A stretch of 64,000 nt of DNA from Mycolicibacterium pulveris (GCF_010725725.1 NZ_AP022599.1:434001-498000); one strand, 5' to 3'. Shown: positions 47,808 to 56,392, counted from the stretch's first letter. Numbers and translations are program-made. Notes: generated from the sequence alone by a model not told the origin.

Positions 47808-49001
47808 ATGCTGCACACGGTTGCCGTCCGCGGCTATCGGTCGCTTCGCGACATCGTGTTGCCGCTGGCCCGCCTGACCGTGGTCACCGGCGCCAACGGC
47901 ACCGGCAAGTCGTCGCTGTACCGGGCGCTTCGGCTGCTGGCCGATTGCGGGCGCGGTGAGGTGATCGGTTCACTGGCGCGCGAGGGCGGGCTGGAATCGG
48001 TGCTGTGGGCCGGTCCCGAGCAGCTCGGTGTTGCGCGACGCACGGGCCGGGTCGAGGGCACCACCCGGTCCGGGCCGGTCTCGCTGGAACTCGGCTTCGC
48101 CTCCGACGATTTCGGCTATCTGGTCGATCTCGGGCTGCCCCAGATGGCCGGGCACAGGTCGTTGTTCGCGCTCGACCCGGAGATCAAACGCGAGGCGGTG
48201 TTCGCCGGCCCGGTGATGCGGACCGGCACGACGCTGGTGCGACGCGCCCGCGACTACGCCGAGGCTCGTGTGGAATCGGGCCGGGGGTTCGACAAGCTGT
48301 CACAGGCGCTGCCGCCGTTCCGCAGCGTGCTCGCCGAGTACGCCCACCCCGGTGCGCACCCCGAGCTTGCCGCGGTGCGTGATCGCCTGCGCGACTGGCG
48401 GTTCTACGACGGTTTCCGGGTCGATGCTTCCGCGCCCTCACGTCAACGCCACGTCGGCACCCGCACGCCCGTGCTGTCCGACGACGGCAGCGACCTGGCC
48501 GCGGCCATCCAGACGATCATCGAGGCCGGGCACGACGATCTGCAGCGTGCCGTGGCAGAGGCGTTCGAAGGAGCGACGGTGTCGGTGGCCGTCCACGACG
48601 GCCTGTTCGATCTGCAGCTGCACCAGCCCGGCATGTTGCGGCCGTTACGCGCAGCCGAATTGTCCGACGGGACACTGCGATTCCTGCTGTGGGCCGCGGC
48701 GTTGTCGAGTCCACGACCGCCGTCCCTGATGGTGCTCAACGAACCGGAGACCTCGTTGCACCCCGACCTGGTGGGTCCGCTGGCGTCGTTGATCCGCGCC
48801 GCCTCGAGCACCACGCAGGTCGTCGTCGTCACCCACTCCAAGACGCTGCTGCAGTTCCTGGACACCGTGCCGGTCGCCGACGCTGCCGAGAGCGAAGGGG
48901 CCGAAGCCGTGGAGATCGGTCTGTACAAGGACCTCGGCGAAACCCGCGTCGAAGGCCTGGGTCTGCTGACGACGCCGCCGTGGGACTGGGGCAAACGCTA
49001 A
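47808..49001 (+). CDS. AAA ATPase of the OLD/RecF-like class (COG4637-like)
   Basis: A 397-residue ABC-class ATPase starting 3 nt after dinB2, so the two are an operon. Walker A is GANGTGKSS (residues 28-36), the signature is ELSDGTLRFLLWAAAL, Walker B is LMVLNEPETSLHP and VVVTHSKTLLQFL carries the switch His. No TOPRIM nuclease domain follows, unlike full OLD proteins. Such ATPases are linked to DNA repair or defence; pairing with a Y-family polymerase hints at repair, an inference. Confidence 0.87.
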   Translation: MLHTVAVRGYRSLRDIVLPLARLTVVTGANGTGKSSLYRALRLLADCGRGEVIGSLAREGGLESVLWAGPEQLGVARRTGRVEGTTRSGPVSLELGFASDDFGYLVDLGLPQMAGHRSLFALDPEIKREAVFAGPVMRTGTTLVRRARDYAEARVESGRGFDKLSQALPPFRSVLAEYAHPGAHPELAAVRDRLRDWRFYDGFRVDASAPSRQRHVGTRTPVLSDDGSDLAAAIQTIIEAGHDDLQRAVAEAFEGATVSVAVHDGLFDLQLHQPGMLRPLRAAELSDGTLRFLLWAAALSSPRPPSLMVLNEPETSLHPDLVGPLASLIRAASSTTQVVVVTHSKTLLQFLDTVPVADAAESEGAEAVEIGLYKDLGETRVEGLGLLTTPPWDWGKR

Positions 49002-49858
49002 CGCCGCGCCGCGGGGCGCAACGCCTTGGTGAACAACACGTTGGCCTGGCGCATCGCCACGCTGTAGGGCCACCAGGCGAGCCGCTTGAACAGATACAGC
49101 GCCCGGATGTCGAACGAGGTGTAGATCAGGAACCGGTTGCGCCGCACCCCTTTCAGGATGCACTCGGCGGCGTGCTCCGGCGAGACCGCGTGCCCGCTGA
49201 ACCGGTCCGTCCACTTCTTCACCCGCGGGTCCTCACGGTCCACGCCGGCGATCTGAACCGTCTGCACCAGAGGGGTTTTGACCGCCCCGGGAACGACCAC
49301 CGACACCCCGATGCGGTGTCTGGCCAGATCGAAGCGCAGCACCTCGGACAGGCCGCGCAGGCCGTACTTGCTTGCGCTGTAGGCCGCGTGCCACGGCAGC
49401 GCCACCAACCCGGCCGCTGATGACACGTTGACCAGGTGTCCGCCCTGGCCCGCCGCGACCATCGGCGGAAGGAACGCCTCGATGACGTGGATCGGCCCCA
49501 TCAGGTTGATGTCGATCATCGACTTCCAATGCTGGTGCGTCAGCGTCGACACGGTCCCCCACGCCGACACACCGGCGATGTTCATCACCACGTCCATCGC
49601 GGGATGGTCGGCGTGAATGTCTGCGGCGAAGGCCACCACCGCGTCGTGGTCGGAGATGTCGAACGCGCGGTGTTCGGCCACGTGGCCGCCCAACGCCTTC
49701 GCGTCTGCCACCGTCTTTTCCAGACCTTCGGCATCACGGTCGGTGAGGAACAGTTCGGCGCCTTCGGCCGCCAGTTTCAGGGCGGTGGCACGACCGATGC
49801 CGCTGGCGGCCCCGGTCAGAAGACAACGCTTGCCGGTGAAACCGCTTCGCTGCGCCAT
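48998..49858 (-). CDS. Short-chain dehydrogenase/reductase (Rv3057c-like)
   Basis: A 286-residue SDR (Rv3057c has 287). The cofactor loop is LTGAASGIGRATALKLA, with NIAGVSAW and the catalytic Ser and Tyr-Lys in VNVSSAAGLVALPWHAAYSA and SKYGLRG. The C-terminal extension with KRLAWWPYSVAMRQAN suggests membrane association, as in other actinobacterial SDRs of this type. The substrate is unknown. It is downstream of no gene on its strand and converges with the ATPase gene by 4 nt. Confidence 0.9.
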   Translation of the reverse strand: MAQRSGFTGKRCLLTGAASGIGRATALKLAAEGAELFLTDRDAEGLEKTVADAKALGGHVAEHRAFDISDHDAVVAFAADIHADHPAMDVVMNIAGVSAWGTVSTLTHQHWKSMIDINLMGPIHVIEAFLPPMVAAGQGGHLVNVSSAAGLVALPWHAAYSASKYGLRGLSEVLRFDLARHRIGVSVVVPGAVKTPLVQTVQIAGVDREDPRVKKWTDRFSGHAVSPEHAAECILKGVRRNRFLIYTSFDIRALYLFKRLAWWPYSVAMRQANVLFTKALRPAARR

Positions 49859-49872
49859 GGCGGTGAGGATAC

Positions 49873-50514
49873 CTATGTGCCCGGCTGGTCCTCAGGCAAG
49901 TGCTGGCCGCCCCACAGCCCGTACAGCCACAACCGCTCGACGACCGCCACGGCCCGGGCCGGGTCGGCTCCCCGGCCGATGAACGCGCTGTCGTGGGTCA
50001 GGGTCATCATCGTCGTCGCCGCCAGCGTCCGCACCAGCGCGGGCAGATCATCGGAGATCGGTTTGGCGTCGGGGTCCTGCTCCACCAGGCTGAGGATCTT
50101 GTCGATGATGCCGTCGGCGAAGTCGTCCATCATCTCCCGGATCTGTGCGTCGGTGTTTCGGGCCACCGCACAGGCATGCATGATCGGATCGTTGGTCGCG
50201 TAGACCGCCGCGGCGCTGCCGACCATCCGCTTGGCGTAATCGGACAGGGACTCGCCCGGCTCCCTCGGCGCGAAGTTGTGCGTGAGCTTGGCGAGTTCCT
50301 CGCTGGCCTCGGCAAGGATCACCGCGAGCACCGCGTACTTGGAATCGAAGTAGAAGTAGAAGCCGGACCTGGCGACGCCGGCGTGTTCGCTGATCGTGCT
50401 CACCGACAGGTCGGCGAAGGACCTTTCCTGCAGCAGTTCGCGCACCGCGCGCACAATCGCGTCGCGCTGGCGATCGCCGCGGCTCCGACGTGTCTCCCGT
50501 GCTTCGGCCGTCAT
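49873..50514 (-). CDS. TetR-family regulator (Rv3058c-like)
   Basis: A 213-residue TetR protein (Rv3058c has 216). Helix-turn-helix: AIVRAVRELLQERSFADLSV then STISEHAGVARSGFYFYFDS. The C-terminal region resembles the EthR-like ligand domain. It is divergent from cyp136 and the gap contains an 18-bp perfect inverted repeat, so it very likely represses itself and cyp136. The SDR gene follows 14 nt downstream on the same strand. Confidence 0.92.
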   Translation of the reverse strand: MTAEARETRRSRGDRQRDAIVRAVRELLQERSFADLSVSTISEHAGVARSGFYFYFDSKYAVLAVILAEASEELAKLTHNFAPREPGESLSDYAKRMVGSAAAVYATNDPIMHACAVARNTDAQIREMMDDFADGIIDKILSLVEQDPDAKPISDDLPALVRTLAATTMMTLTHDSAFIGRGADPARAVAVVERLWLYGLWGGQHLPEDQPGT

Positions 50515-50551
50515 GGCTTAAGACCTTTTCATTGCGACGCAGCCGCGCCAA

Positions 50552-50569
50552 ACTTGACAGGCGTCAAGT
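50552..50569. promoter_or_regulatory. Perfect TetR-type operator between tetR and cyp136
   Basis: ACTTGAC-AGGC-GTCAAGT is a perfect 7+7 inverted repeat with a 4-nt spacer in the divergent promoter region, 38 nt from the tetR start and 65 nt from cyp136. Confidence 0.7.
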
Positions 50570-50633
50570 GAGGATACCAGGATGGGTGCCAGGTGACATC
50601 CACCACAGCGTGTCCTTTTTCAGGAGTGTCTAG

Positions 50634-52112
50634 ATGGCGACCATCAACACCAAGGATTATCTGCTCGACCAGGCGAAACGACGTCTCACCCCGACGTTGA
50701 ACAACCTGCCGCTCGGCCCGATCGAGCGGCGCCTCAGCGAGCGGGAGTGGCCGCAGTTCGTGCTGGCCGAGCCGCCGGCGGGATCCGGGCTCAAGCCCGT
50801 CATGGGTGACTCGGGTCTGCCGATCCTCGGGCACATGATCGAGGCGTTCCGCGGCGGCCCGGATTACGTGCTGAAGGTTTACCGCAAGTACGGGCCCGTG
50901 CACTACGCCCACTCCCCGGCGCTGTCGTCGGTGTCGGCGCTGGGACCCGACGCCACCCAGGAAGTCTTCTCCAACAAGAACAAGGACTACTCGCAGAAGG
51001 GCTGGCATCCGGTCATCGGCCCGTTCTTCAACCGCGGCCTGATGATGCTCGATTTCGAAGAGCACATGTACCACCGGCGGATCATGCAGGAGGCGTTCAC
51101 CCGCACCCGGTTGACGGGCTACGTCGAGCACATCGACAAGGTGGCCTCGAAGGTGGTGGCCAACGACTGGGTGGCCAACGATGCGCGGTTCCTGCTGCAC
51201 CCCGCGCTCAAGGAACTCACCCTTGACATCGCCTCGGTGGTGTTCATGGGCCACGAACCCGGCACCGACCACGAACTGGTCACCAAGGTGAACGAGGCGT
51301 TCGCGATCACCACCCGCGCCGGCGGCGCGATCATCCGCGCCAGCGTTCCGCCGTTCAAGTGGTGGCGTGGGCTGCGCGCGCGCAAGGTGCTCGAAGACTA
51401 CTTCGAGGAGCGGGTCAAGGAACGCCGCGACTCGGGGGGCACCGACATGCTCTCGGTGCTCTGCCATTCCGAGGACGAGGACGGCAACCGCTTCACCGAC
51501 GAGGACATCGTCAACCACATGATCTTCTTGATGATGGCCGCCCACGACACCTCGACGTCGACGCTGACCACGATGGGTTACCACCTCGCCGCCAACCCGG
51601 AATGGCAGGAACGGTGCCGCGACGAGTCGTCGCGGTTGGGTGACGGCCCGCTGGACATCGAGGCGCTGGAGAAGCTGGAGGCCCTCGACCTGGCGATCAA
51701 CGAGTCGCTGCGGTTGGTCACCCCGCTGCCGTTCAACGTTCGCCAGGCGATCCGCGACACCGACCTGCTGGGCTACTACATCCCGGCGGGCACCAACATC
51801 GTGACGTGGCCCGGCATGAACCACCGGCTGCCGGAGCTGTGGACGAACCCCGAGAAGTTCGATCCCGACCGCTTCGCCGAACCGCGCGCCGAGCACAAGA
51901 AGCACCGGTATGCGTTCGCCCCGTTCGGCGGCGGCGCGCACAAGTGCATCGGCATGGTGTTCGGCCAGCTCGAGATCAAGACCGTGATGCACCGGCTGCT
52001 GCGCAAGTACCGCCTCGAGCTGCCACGCCCGGGTTACAAGCCGCGCTACGACTACGCCGGTATGCCGGTGCCGATGGACGGCATGCCGATCGTGCTGCGT
52101 CCGCTGCACTGA
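50634..52112 (+). CDS. cyp136: Cytochrome P450 CYP136
   Basis: A 492-residue P450, the length of Rv3059. The I-helix is MAAHDTSTSTLT, the ExxR is in ESLRLVT and the heme loop FAPFGGGAHKCIG holds the ligand C438. TCAGGAG precedes the ATG. CYP136 resembles CYP51-type/sterol P450s but its substrate is not known. Electrons would come from a ferredoxin encoded elsewhere. It is probably controlled by the divergent TetR via 50552-50569. Confidence 0.95.
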   Translation: MATINTKDYLLDQAKRRLTPTLNNLPLGPIERRLSEREWPQFVLAEPPAGSGLKPVMGDSGLPILGHMIEAFRGGPDYVLKVYRKYGPVHYAHSPALSSVSALGPDATQEVFSNKNKDYSQKGWHPVIGPFFNRGLMMLDFEEHMYHRRIMQEAFTRTRLTGYVEHIDKVASKVVANDWVANDARFLLHPALKELTLDIASVVFMGHEPGTDHELVTKVNEAFAITTRAGGAIIRASVPPFKWWRGLRARKVLEDYFEERVKERRDSGGTDMLSVLCHSEDEDGNRFTDEDIVNHMIFLMMAAHDTSTSTLTTMGYHLAANPEWQERCRDESSRLGDGPLDIEALEKLEALDLAINESLRLVTPLPFNVRQAIRDTDLLGYYIPAGTNIVTWPGMNHRLPELWTNPEKFDPDRFAEPRAEHKKHRYAFAPFGGGAHKCIGMVFGQLEIKTVMHRLLRKYRLELPRPGYKPRYDYAGMPVPMDGMPIVLRPLH

Positions 52113-52124
52113 CCTGCGGCGAAA

Positions 52125-52610
52125 TCAAGCCGTCAGCAGCCGGTTGGCGCAGGCGATCACCGCGCCCAGCGCCGACTGTGTCGGGTCGTCCGCCAGGCCC
52201 ATCGCCCATTGCGTGCGGGTGCCGTCGGAGCCCTGGATGAACGTCGCGGTGCACTCGTCGGCGGGCACCTGGTGAAATGCGGTCATCTCGACGGCGATGC
52301 CGTGCTCGTAGAGCATCGCGGTCAGCGCCGCGACGGGACCGGGCGCCGCTGCCGACGAGATGCTGGTGCGGTCGCCGATATCCAGGGTCGCCTGGTAGGT
52401 GCGGGCCTGGGGCCCGAGCCGGGTCGCGCGACGATGGCCGTCGGCGCATGACCAGCTGCGCAGCCGCAACGGTCCGGAGCTGGGCGAATACTCGGCGAGA
52501 AACGCTTCGAACGGCATCGCGGCCGCCTGTGCGCGCAGGGCGCGGGGCAACGGGGTGTGAAAGCGCGCCGCCGCTGCGCAAGCGGGTTGGTTGGTGATTG
52601 CGAGAGACAT
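52125..52610 (-). CDS. Stand-alone LeuA-type regulatory domain protein
   Basis: A 161-residue protein resembling the C-terminal allosteric (LeuA_dimer) domain of 2-isopropylmalate synthase: TYQATLDIGDRTSISSAAAP, GPVAALTAMLYEHGIAVEMT, and TQSALGAVIACANRLL, the last like the typical AvvsAvNR end of LeuA. There is no catalytic TIM barrel. It may bind leucine or an analogue, or pair with a LeuA elsewhere; this is inference. Upstream lie a 13-codon reading frame with Leu-Val-Val codons and a hairpin, like an attenuator. The start is ATG 52610; no strong Shine-Dalgarno is seen. Confidence 0.72.
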   Translation of the reverse strand: MSLAITNQPACAAAARFHTPLPRALRAQAAAMPFEAFLAEYSPSSGPLRLRSWSCADGHRRATRLGPQARTYQATLDIGDRTSISSAAAPGPVAALTAMLYEHGIAVEMTAFHQVPADECTATFIQGSDGTRTQWAMGLADDPTQSALGAVIACANRLLTA

Positions 52611-52652
52611 GTGTGCCGGGCTTCTGGTTCAGAGGAGTGACCGACGGAAATA

Positions 52653-52706
52653 GCAACGACCCACAGCGAGGGGTCGGTCGAGAAATCAGACCCCGCTGCG
52701 GGTTGC
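52653..52706 (-). promoter_or_regulatory. Attenuator-like hairpin in the LeuA-domain gene leader
   Basis: Arms 52689-52706 and 52653-52675 pair over most of their length (GCAACCCGCAGCGGGG with the mirror CCCCTCGCTGTGGGTCGTTGC in slightly bulged form). The first arm overlaps the 3' half of the leader reading frame, so ribosome position would affect folding. No long U-tract follows, so control could be on translation instead of termination. Confidence 0.45.
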
Positions 52707-52727
52707 TACTACGAGTCGCCTCGGCAC
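52686..52727 (-). CDS. Candidate leader peptide, 13 codons, leaderless
   Basis: GTG at 52727 to TGA at 52686 encodes MPRRLVVATRSGV. A -10 element TAGCAT (52735-52740) is 7 nt before the GTG, so transcription would begin at the start codon. The Leu-Val-Val run precedes the hairpin arm, as expected for branched-chain amino acid sensing by the ribosome. The number of regulatory codons is small, so this remains a candidate. Confidence 0.4.
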   Translation of the reverse strand: MPRRLVVATRSGV

Positions 52728-52734
52728 GGTGCCG

Positions 52735-52740
52735 ATGCTA
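52735..52740 (-). promoter_or_regulatory. -10 element for the leader/LeuA-domain transcript
   Basis: On the minus strand TAGCAT is followed by 7 nt and the GTG of the 13-codon frame. TTGCGC about 18 nt further upstream could serve as -35. Confidence 0.4.
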
Positions 52741-52831
52741 GACGCTCGACGCGCGGGCGCGCAATCGCATTTGTCTGTCCACGACACCACGACATGCCCG
52801 CGAGGTTCGCAGGCCGTAACGTGAGCGGCCG

Positions 52832-53584
52832 ATGAACTGGGCGTTGCTATTCGCGGCGGGTGTGCTCGGCGGCCTCACCGGCAGTATCGCGGGACTCGCA
52901 TCGGTGGCCACCTATCCGGCGCTGCTCGTCGCGGGTTTACCGCCGGTGACGGCCAATGTGACCAACACCGTGGCGCTGGTGTTCAACGGCGTCGGCTCCG
53001 TGCTGGGGTCTCGCCCCGAGCTGCGGGGGCAGGTCGCGTGGCTGCTGCGGATCACACCGGTGGCCGCGCTTGCCGGAGCGCTCGGCGCGGTCCTGCTGTT
53101 GTCGACGCCGCCGGAGGGCTTCGAGCGTCTCGTGCCGGTGCTGCTGGGGCTGGCGTCTCTGGCGATCCTGATGCCGCACGGCACTCCGGAAATGGCCATC
53201 GGGGACCATCGCCGTCCGACCTCCCGGGTGGCCCTCGAAGGCGCGGCGATCTTTCTGATCTGCGTCTACGGCGGCTACTTCGGTGCCGCGGCGGGCGTCC
53301 TGATGCTGGCTCTGCTGCTGCGGGTCGGCCATGCCACGCTCGCGCACGCCAACGCCGGCAAGAACTACATCAACGGCGTCGCCAACCTCGTTGCGGCCGT
53401 GGTGTTCGCGGTCACCGCGCCCGTGCAGTTGTGGGCGGTCCTGCCGCTCGGGCTCGGTTGCCTCATCGGCTCGCGGCTGGGTCCCGTCGTCGTCCGCCAC
53501 GCCCCCGCCGGCCCGATGCGCGTGTTGATCGGCGCGGCCGGCCTGGCGGTGGCCGTCAAGCTCGCGTTCGACACCTACGGCTGA
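52832..53584 (+). CDS. TauE/SafE-family sulfite/organosulfonate exporter-like membrane protein
   Basis: A 250-residue polytopic membrane protein of the TauE/SafE family. The N-terminal repeat LGGLTGSIAGLASVATYPAL and TNTVALVFNGVGSVLG, and the second-half GGYFGAAAGVLMLALLLRVG, follow the family's two-fold pattern; about 7-8 membrane segments are likely. Members export sulfite, sulfonates or sulfoacetate; the substrate here is open. The neighbours on both sides run in the opposite direction, so it is probably a single-gene unit. Confidence 0.88.
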   Translation: MNWALLFAAGVLGGLTGSIAGLASVATYPALLVAGLPPVTANVTNTVALVFNGVGSVLGSRPELRGQVAWLLRITPVAALAGALGAVLLLSTPPEGFERLVPVLLGLASLAILMPHGTPEMAIGDHRRPTSRVALEGAAIFLICVYGGYFGAAAGVLMLALLLRVGHATLAHANAGKNYINGVANLVAAVVFAVTAPVQLWAVLPLGLGCLIGSRLGPVVVRHAPAGPMRVLIGAAGLAVAVKLAFDTYG

Positions 53585-53607
53585 CGGCACCCCCCCACCC
53601 CACCCCC

Positions 53608-53667
53608 GCCAGCAGACGCGAAAACCCCCGAAATCCGCTGTTTCTGGGGGTACAAGCGTCTGCTCGC
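53608..53667. repeat. Long intergenic palindrome, second member of the GCGAGCAGACGC family
   Basis: Arms 53608-53629 and 53646-53667 contain AGCAGACGC and CCCCC blocks like those of 17029-17088, with mismatches in the middle. It lies between the convergent TauE/SafE and phosphotransferase genes. Confidence 0.75.
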
Positions 53668-53684
53668 CGGGAGGGGCGCCGCCT

Positions 53685-54749
53685 TCAGAGCCCGAACGGG
53701 TTGTCGCCCTTGGCGACTCGGGTACCGATCTCAATCAGGTTCTGCGCGTTGGCGTGTAACCGCTCACCGGCGTCCCGGCTGGCCTGACCGATGAGGAACC
53801 GCGACCACGTGCCTTCGATCACGATGCCCAGTTTGAAGCACGCCATCGCGACATACCATTCCAGGCTTGAGGTTTCGCGACCACCGGCGCCCAGATACGC
53901 CTGCAACAGCTCACGCCGTGTCGCGAGCCCACCGAGTTCGGCCAGCGCGGCGCCCGCGGTGATCGTGTTGGTCTCCAGCGGCCAGCAGATCAGCATCCAG
54001 CCCAGATCCAGGAGCGGGTCGCCGATCGTGCACATCTCCCAGTCGACGAACGCCGCCAGCTCCGGCTTATCCCGGCGCAGCAGCACGTTGCTCAAATGCG
54101 GGTCCCCGTGCAGAATCCCGGGGTGCCCGTCGGGCGGACGGTTGGCCTGCAGCCAGTCGGCGAGTTCACCGACGGCCAGCGATGCCGGGTCGTAGCGGTC
54201 GTGCCGATAGCTTTCCAGCAGCCGCAGAAACTGCGGAACCTGGCGCTCGAGAAAGGAACCCGGGCGTTTGAGTTCGGCCAGCGGGCTGCCTTCCCACGCC
54301 ACGTTGCCGAGTTGGGCCAGGCTGGCCGCGTAGGACAGGCCGACCTGGTGGCGCATGCCCGGGTTCCGGACGTAGGCCTCGTCGACCTCGCTGCCGGGAT
54401 TGAAGCCGTCCACCTCCTCCATCAGGTAGAACACCACCCCGAGCACGTCGAGGTCGTCGCAGCCGGCGATGAACCGTGGGTGCGGAACGTCGGTGCCCGC
54501 CAGGGTGCGAAGCGCCGCGATCTCGCGCAGCATCGTCTTGTCGCTCGTCGGGCGCGGGTGAAGGGGCGGGCGGCGCAACACCATCGGCCGCCCGTCGACC
54601 CGGATCCGCACGACGATGTTCTGGGTGCCGCCGGCCAGGGGTTCGACGTCGGTCACGGCCGAGCCCAGGTTCTGTTGACGCACCCAGCGCTGCAGCGCCT
54701 TCTGGTCGTCGTCGGTCAGGGTGGGTAGCTGCGGTACGGCGTCGGACAT
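53685..54749 (-). CDS. Phosphotransferase (APH/choline-kinase fold)
   Basis: A 354-residue protein kinase-like phosphotransferase. The catalytic loop is ILHGDPHLSNVLL and the Mg motif FVDWEMCTIGDPLLDLGW; the nucleotide Lys region is VVRIRVDGRPMVLRRPP. Members in mycobacteria are often found with acyl-CoA dehydrogenases and phosphorylate small hydroxylated or acyl-linked metabolites; the substrate is unknown. The methyltransferase gene lies 12 nt upstream on the same strand, so they form an operon. Confidence 0.88.
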   Translation of the reverse strand: MSDAVPQLPTLTDDDQKALQRWVRQQNLGSAVTDVEPLAGGTQNIVVRIRVDGRPMVLRRPPLHPRPTSDKTMLREIAALRTLAGTDVPHPRFIAGCDDLDVLGVVFYLMEEVDGFNPGSEVDEAYVRNPGMRHQVGLSYAASLAQLGNVAWEGSPLAELKRPGSFLERQVPQFLRLLESYRHDRYDPASLAVGELADWLQANRPPDGHPGILHGDPHLSNVLLRRDKPELAAFVDWEMCTIGDPLLDLGWMLICWPLETNTITAGAALAELGGLATRRELLQAYLGAGGRETSSLEWYVAMACFKLGIVIEGTWSRFLIGQASRDAGERLHANAQNLIEIGTRVAKGDNPFGL

Positions 54750-54761
54750 AGGCCCATCGTG

Positions 54762-55580
54762 TCAGGCTCTGCGCGCGGTCAGCAGCAGGTACTCCCATTC
54801 CATCGCGCCGCTCTGCAGGAAGCGGTCACCGAGACGGGTCAGCGCGGCGTCGAGTTCGGCGATCCGGTCCGGATCGTCCTCGATGTTGCGGTACGCGGCG
54901 ATCGTCGGTCCGTACATCGAACTGAAGTAGTCGCGGAAGGCCGCCCCGTCGCTGAATCGGTCGACGGTCAGGGTGCGTCGCTCGGTGGCGACGTCGGCGA
55001 CGCGATTGCCGAGCAGGGCGCGGACGTGGTCCTCGTTGCCCCACAGCGGCGGCGGTTGGGCGCCGGGCGGCGGGACCGCGACGTACGGCTTCATGGTGGC
55101 GAACAGCTCACCGATCTGGCCCTCGGGGGTCCAGCTCAGCAGCGCGATCGTGCCGCCCGGTTTGCACACCCGGGTCAACTCGTCGGCGGCCCGCTGGTGA
55201 AACGGGGCGAACATCACGCCGATGCAGGACATCACCACGTCGAACTCGGCGTCCCCGAACGGCAATTCGTGCGCGTCGGCCTCGCGCCATTCCAGCGTGA
55301 CGCCCCGTTCGGTGGCCAGCCGGCTGCCGTGCTCCAGCAGTTCCGGGCACAGGTCGCTGGCGACGACGCGCGCTCCGGTGAGCGCGGCCGGGATCGCCGC
55401 GTTGCCAGTGCCCGCAGCGACATCGAGCACACGGTCGTCGGGGCCGATCTGGGCCGCGTCCACCAGAATCGGGCCCAGCGGCGAGACGATCTCGGCCGCG
55501 AGCGTCGGATAGTCACCGGACGCCCACATGACCCGGTGTTTGGCGGCGATCTGAGAATCGGCGGTGGCGGGGTTGTTCAT
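54762..55580 (-). CDS. SAM-dependent methyltransferase
   Basis: From ATG 55580, with AGGGAAGG upstream, the protein has 272 residues. Motif I is VLDVAAGTGNAAIPAALTGA, followed by SDLCPELLEHG and the UbiE-like FGDAEFDVVMSCIGVMFAPF and CKPGGTIALLSWTPEG. The C-terminal part resembles UbiE/COQ5-type enzymes acting on small aromatic or isoprenoid acceptors. It is divergent from an HxlR regulator with GTAC-type repeats between them. Confidence 0.88.
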   Translation of the reverse strand: MNNPATADSQIAAKHRVMWASGDYPTLAAEIVSPLGPILVDAAQIGPDDRVLDVAAGTGNAAIPAALTGARVVASDLCPELLEHGSRLATERGVTLEWREADAHELPFGDAEFDVVMSCIGVMFAPFHQRAADELTRVCKPGGTIALLSWTPEGQIGELFATMKPYVAVPPPGAQPPPLWGNEDHVRALLGNRVADVATERRTLTVDRFSDGAAFRDYFSSMYGPTIAAYRNIEDDPDRIAELDAALTRLGDRFLQSGAMEWEYLLLTARRA

Positions 55581-55636
55581 GGCAGTACCTTCCCTGTGCG
55601 GTGCAGTTATCGTCCCGCGCACCGATCACCGCGATC

Positions 55637-55678
55637 CAGTACCAAATCTGTACCGGTCCTGGTTCGATATGTGTACTG
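55637..55678. promoter_or_regulatory. GTAC-containing repeats in the divergent methyltransferase/hxlR promoter
   Basis: CAGTAC (55637-55642), TGTAC (55649-55653) and GTGTACTG (55671-55678) lie between the two divergent starts. CAGTAC and GTACTG are an inverted pair. Spaced GTAC motifs are typical of HxlR-family sites. Confidence 0.45.
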
Positions 55679-55704
55679 CCCGTTGCGGTCGCGGAGGTGC
55701 ACAG

Positions 55705-56379
55705 ATGCCCGGATACGGCCAGTTCTGCCCTGTCGCCAAGGCAATGGAGCTGCTCGACGAGCGGTGGACGATGCTCGTCGTGCGCGAGCTGCTGCTGGGC
55801 AGCCGACACTTCAATGACCTGCGTCGCGGGGTGCCGAAGATGTCGCCGGCACTGCTGTCGAAGCGACTGAAATCGCTGGTTCGCGCAGGGGTTGTCGAGC
55901 GTGCCGACGTCGGCGGGCGCACCGCCTACACGCTCACCACGTGCGGCAAGGAACTGGCCGAGGTCGTCGACGCGCTGGGCGCCTGGGGCGTGCGTTGGAT
56001 CGGTGAACTCGGGGAGGAGGATCTCGACCCGCACCTGCTGATGTGGGACATCCGCCGCACCGTTTCCATCGCCGAATGGCCGCGTGAACCGACCACGTTG
56101 GCGTTCCGCCTGACCGGGGTGGCGCCCAAGGCGGCACGGTGGTGGCTGGTGGTCGCCGACGGCCGCGCCGACGTGTGCGACTTCGACCCGGGCTACGACG
56201 TGGCGGGCACCGTTGAGACCAGCCTTCGGACCCTCACCCGGATCTGGCGCGGCGACGTGTCCTGGCGCCAAGCCATGCTCGACGGCAGCGTCTCGCTGGC
56301 CGGGCCGGCCGGGGTGCGCCGCGCCGTTCCGACGTGGATCGGCCAGTCGCTGCTCTCCGCGGTGCCGCGGCCGGCGTGA
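55705..56379 (+). CDS. HxlR-family transcriptional regulator with C-terminal domain
   Basis: The ATG at 55705 has GGAGGTG upstream and gives 224 residues. The N-terminal winged helix is the HxlR type: CPVAKAMELLDERWTMLVVR with the conserved N-terminal Cys, and GVPKMSPALLSKRLKSLVRA. Residues about 110-224 add an SCP2-like domain (LVVADGRADVCDFDPGYDVA), a combination seen in actinobacterial regulators. It is likely a Cys-based redox or electrophile sensor, controlling the divergent methyltransferase and itself. Confidence 0.88.
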   Translation: MPGYGQFCPVAKAMELLDERWTMLVVRELLLGSRHFNDLRRGVPKMSPALLSKRLKSLVRAGVVERADVGGRTAYTLTTCGKELAEVVDALGAWGVRWIGELGEEDLDPHLLMWDIRRTVSIAEWPREPTTLAFRLTGVAPKAARWWLVVADGRADVCDFDPGYDVAGTVETSLRTLTRIWRGDVSWRQAMLDGSVSLAGPAGVRRAVPTWIGQSLLSAVPRPA

Positions 56380-56392
56380 GCGGTCGGGCATC

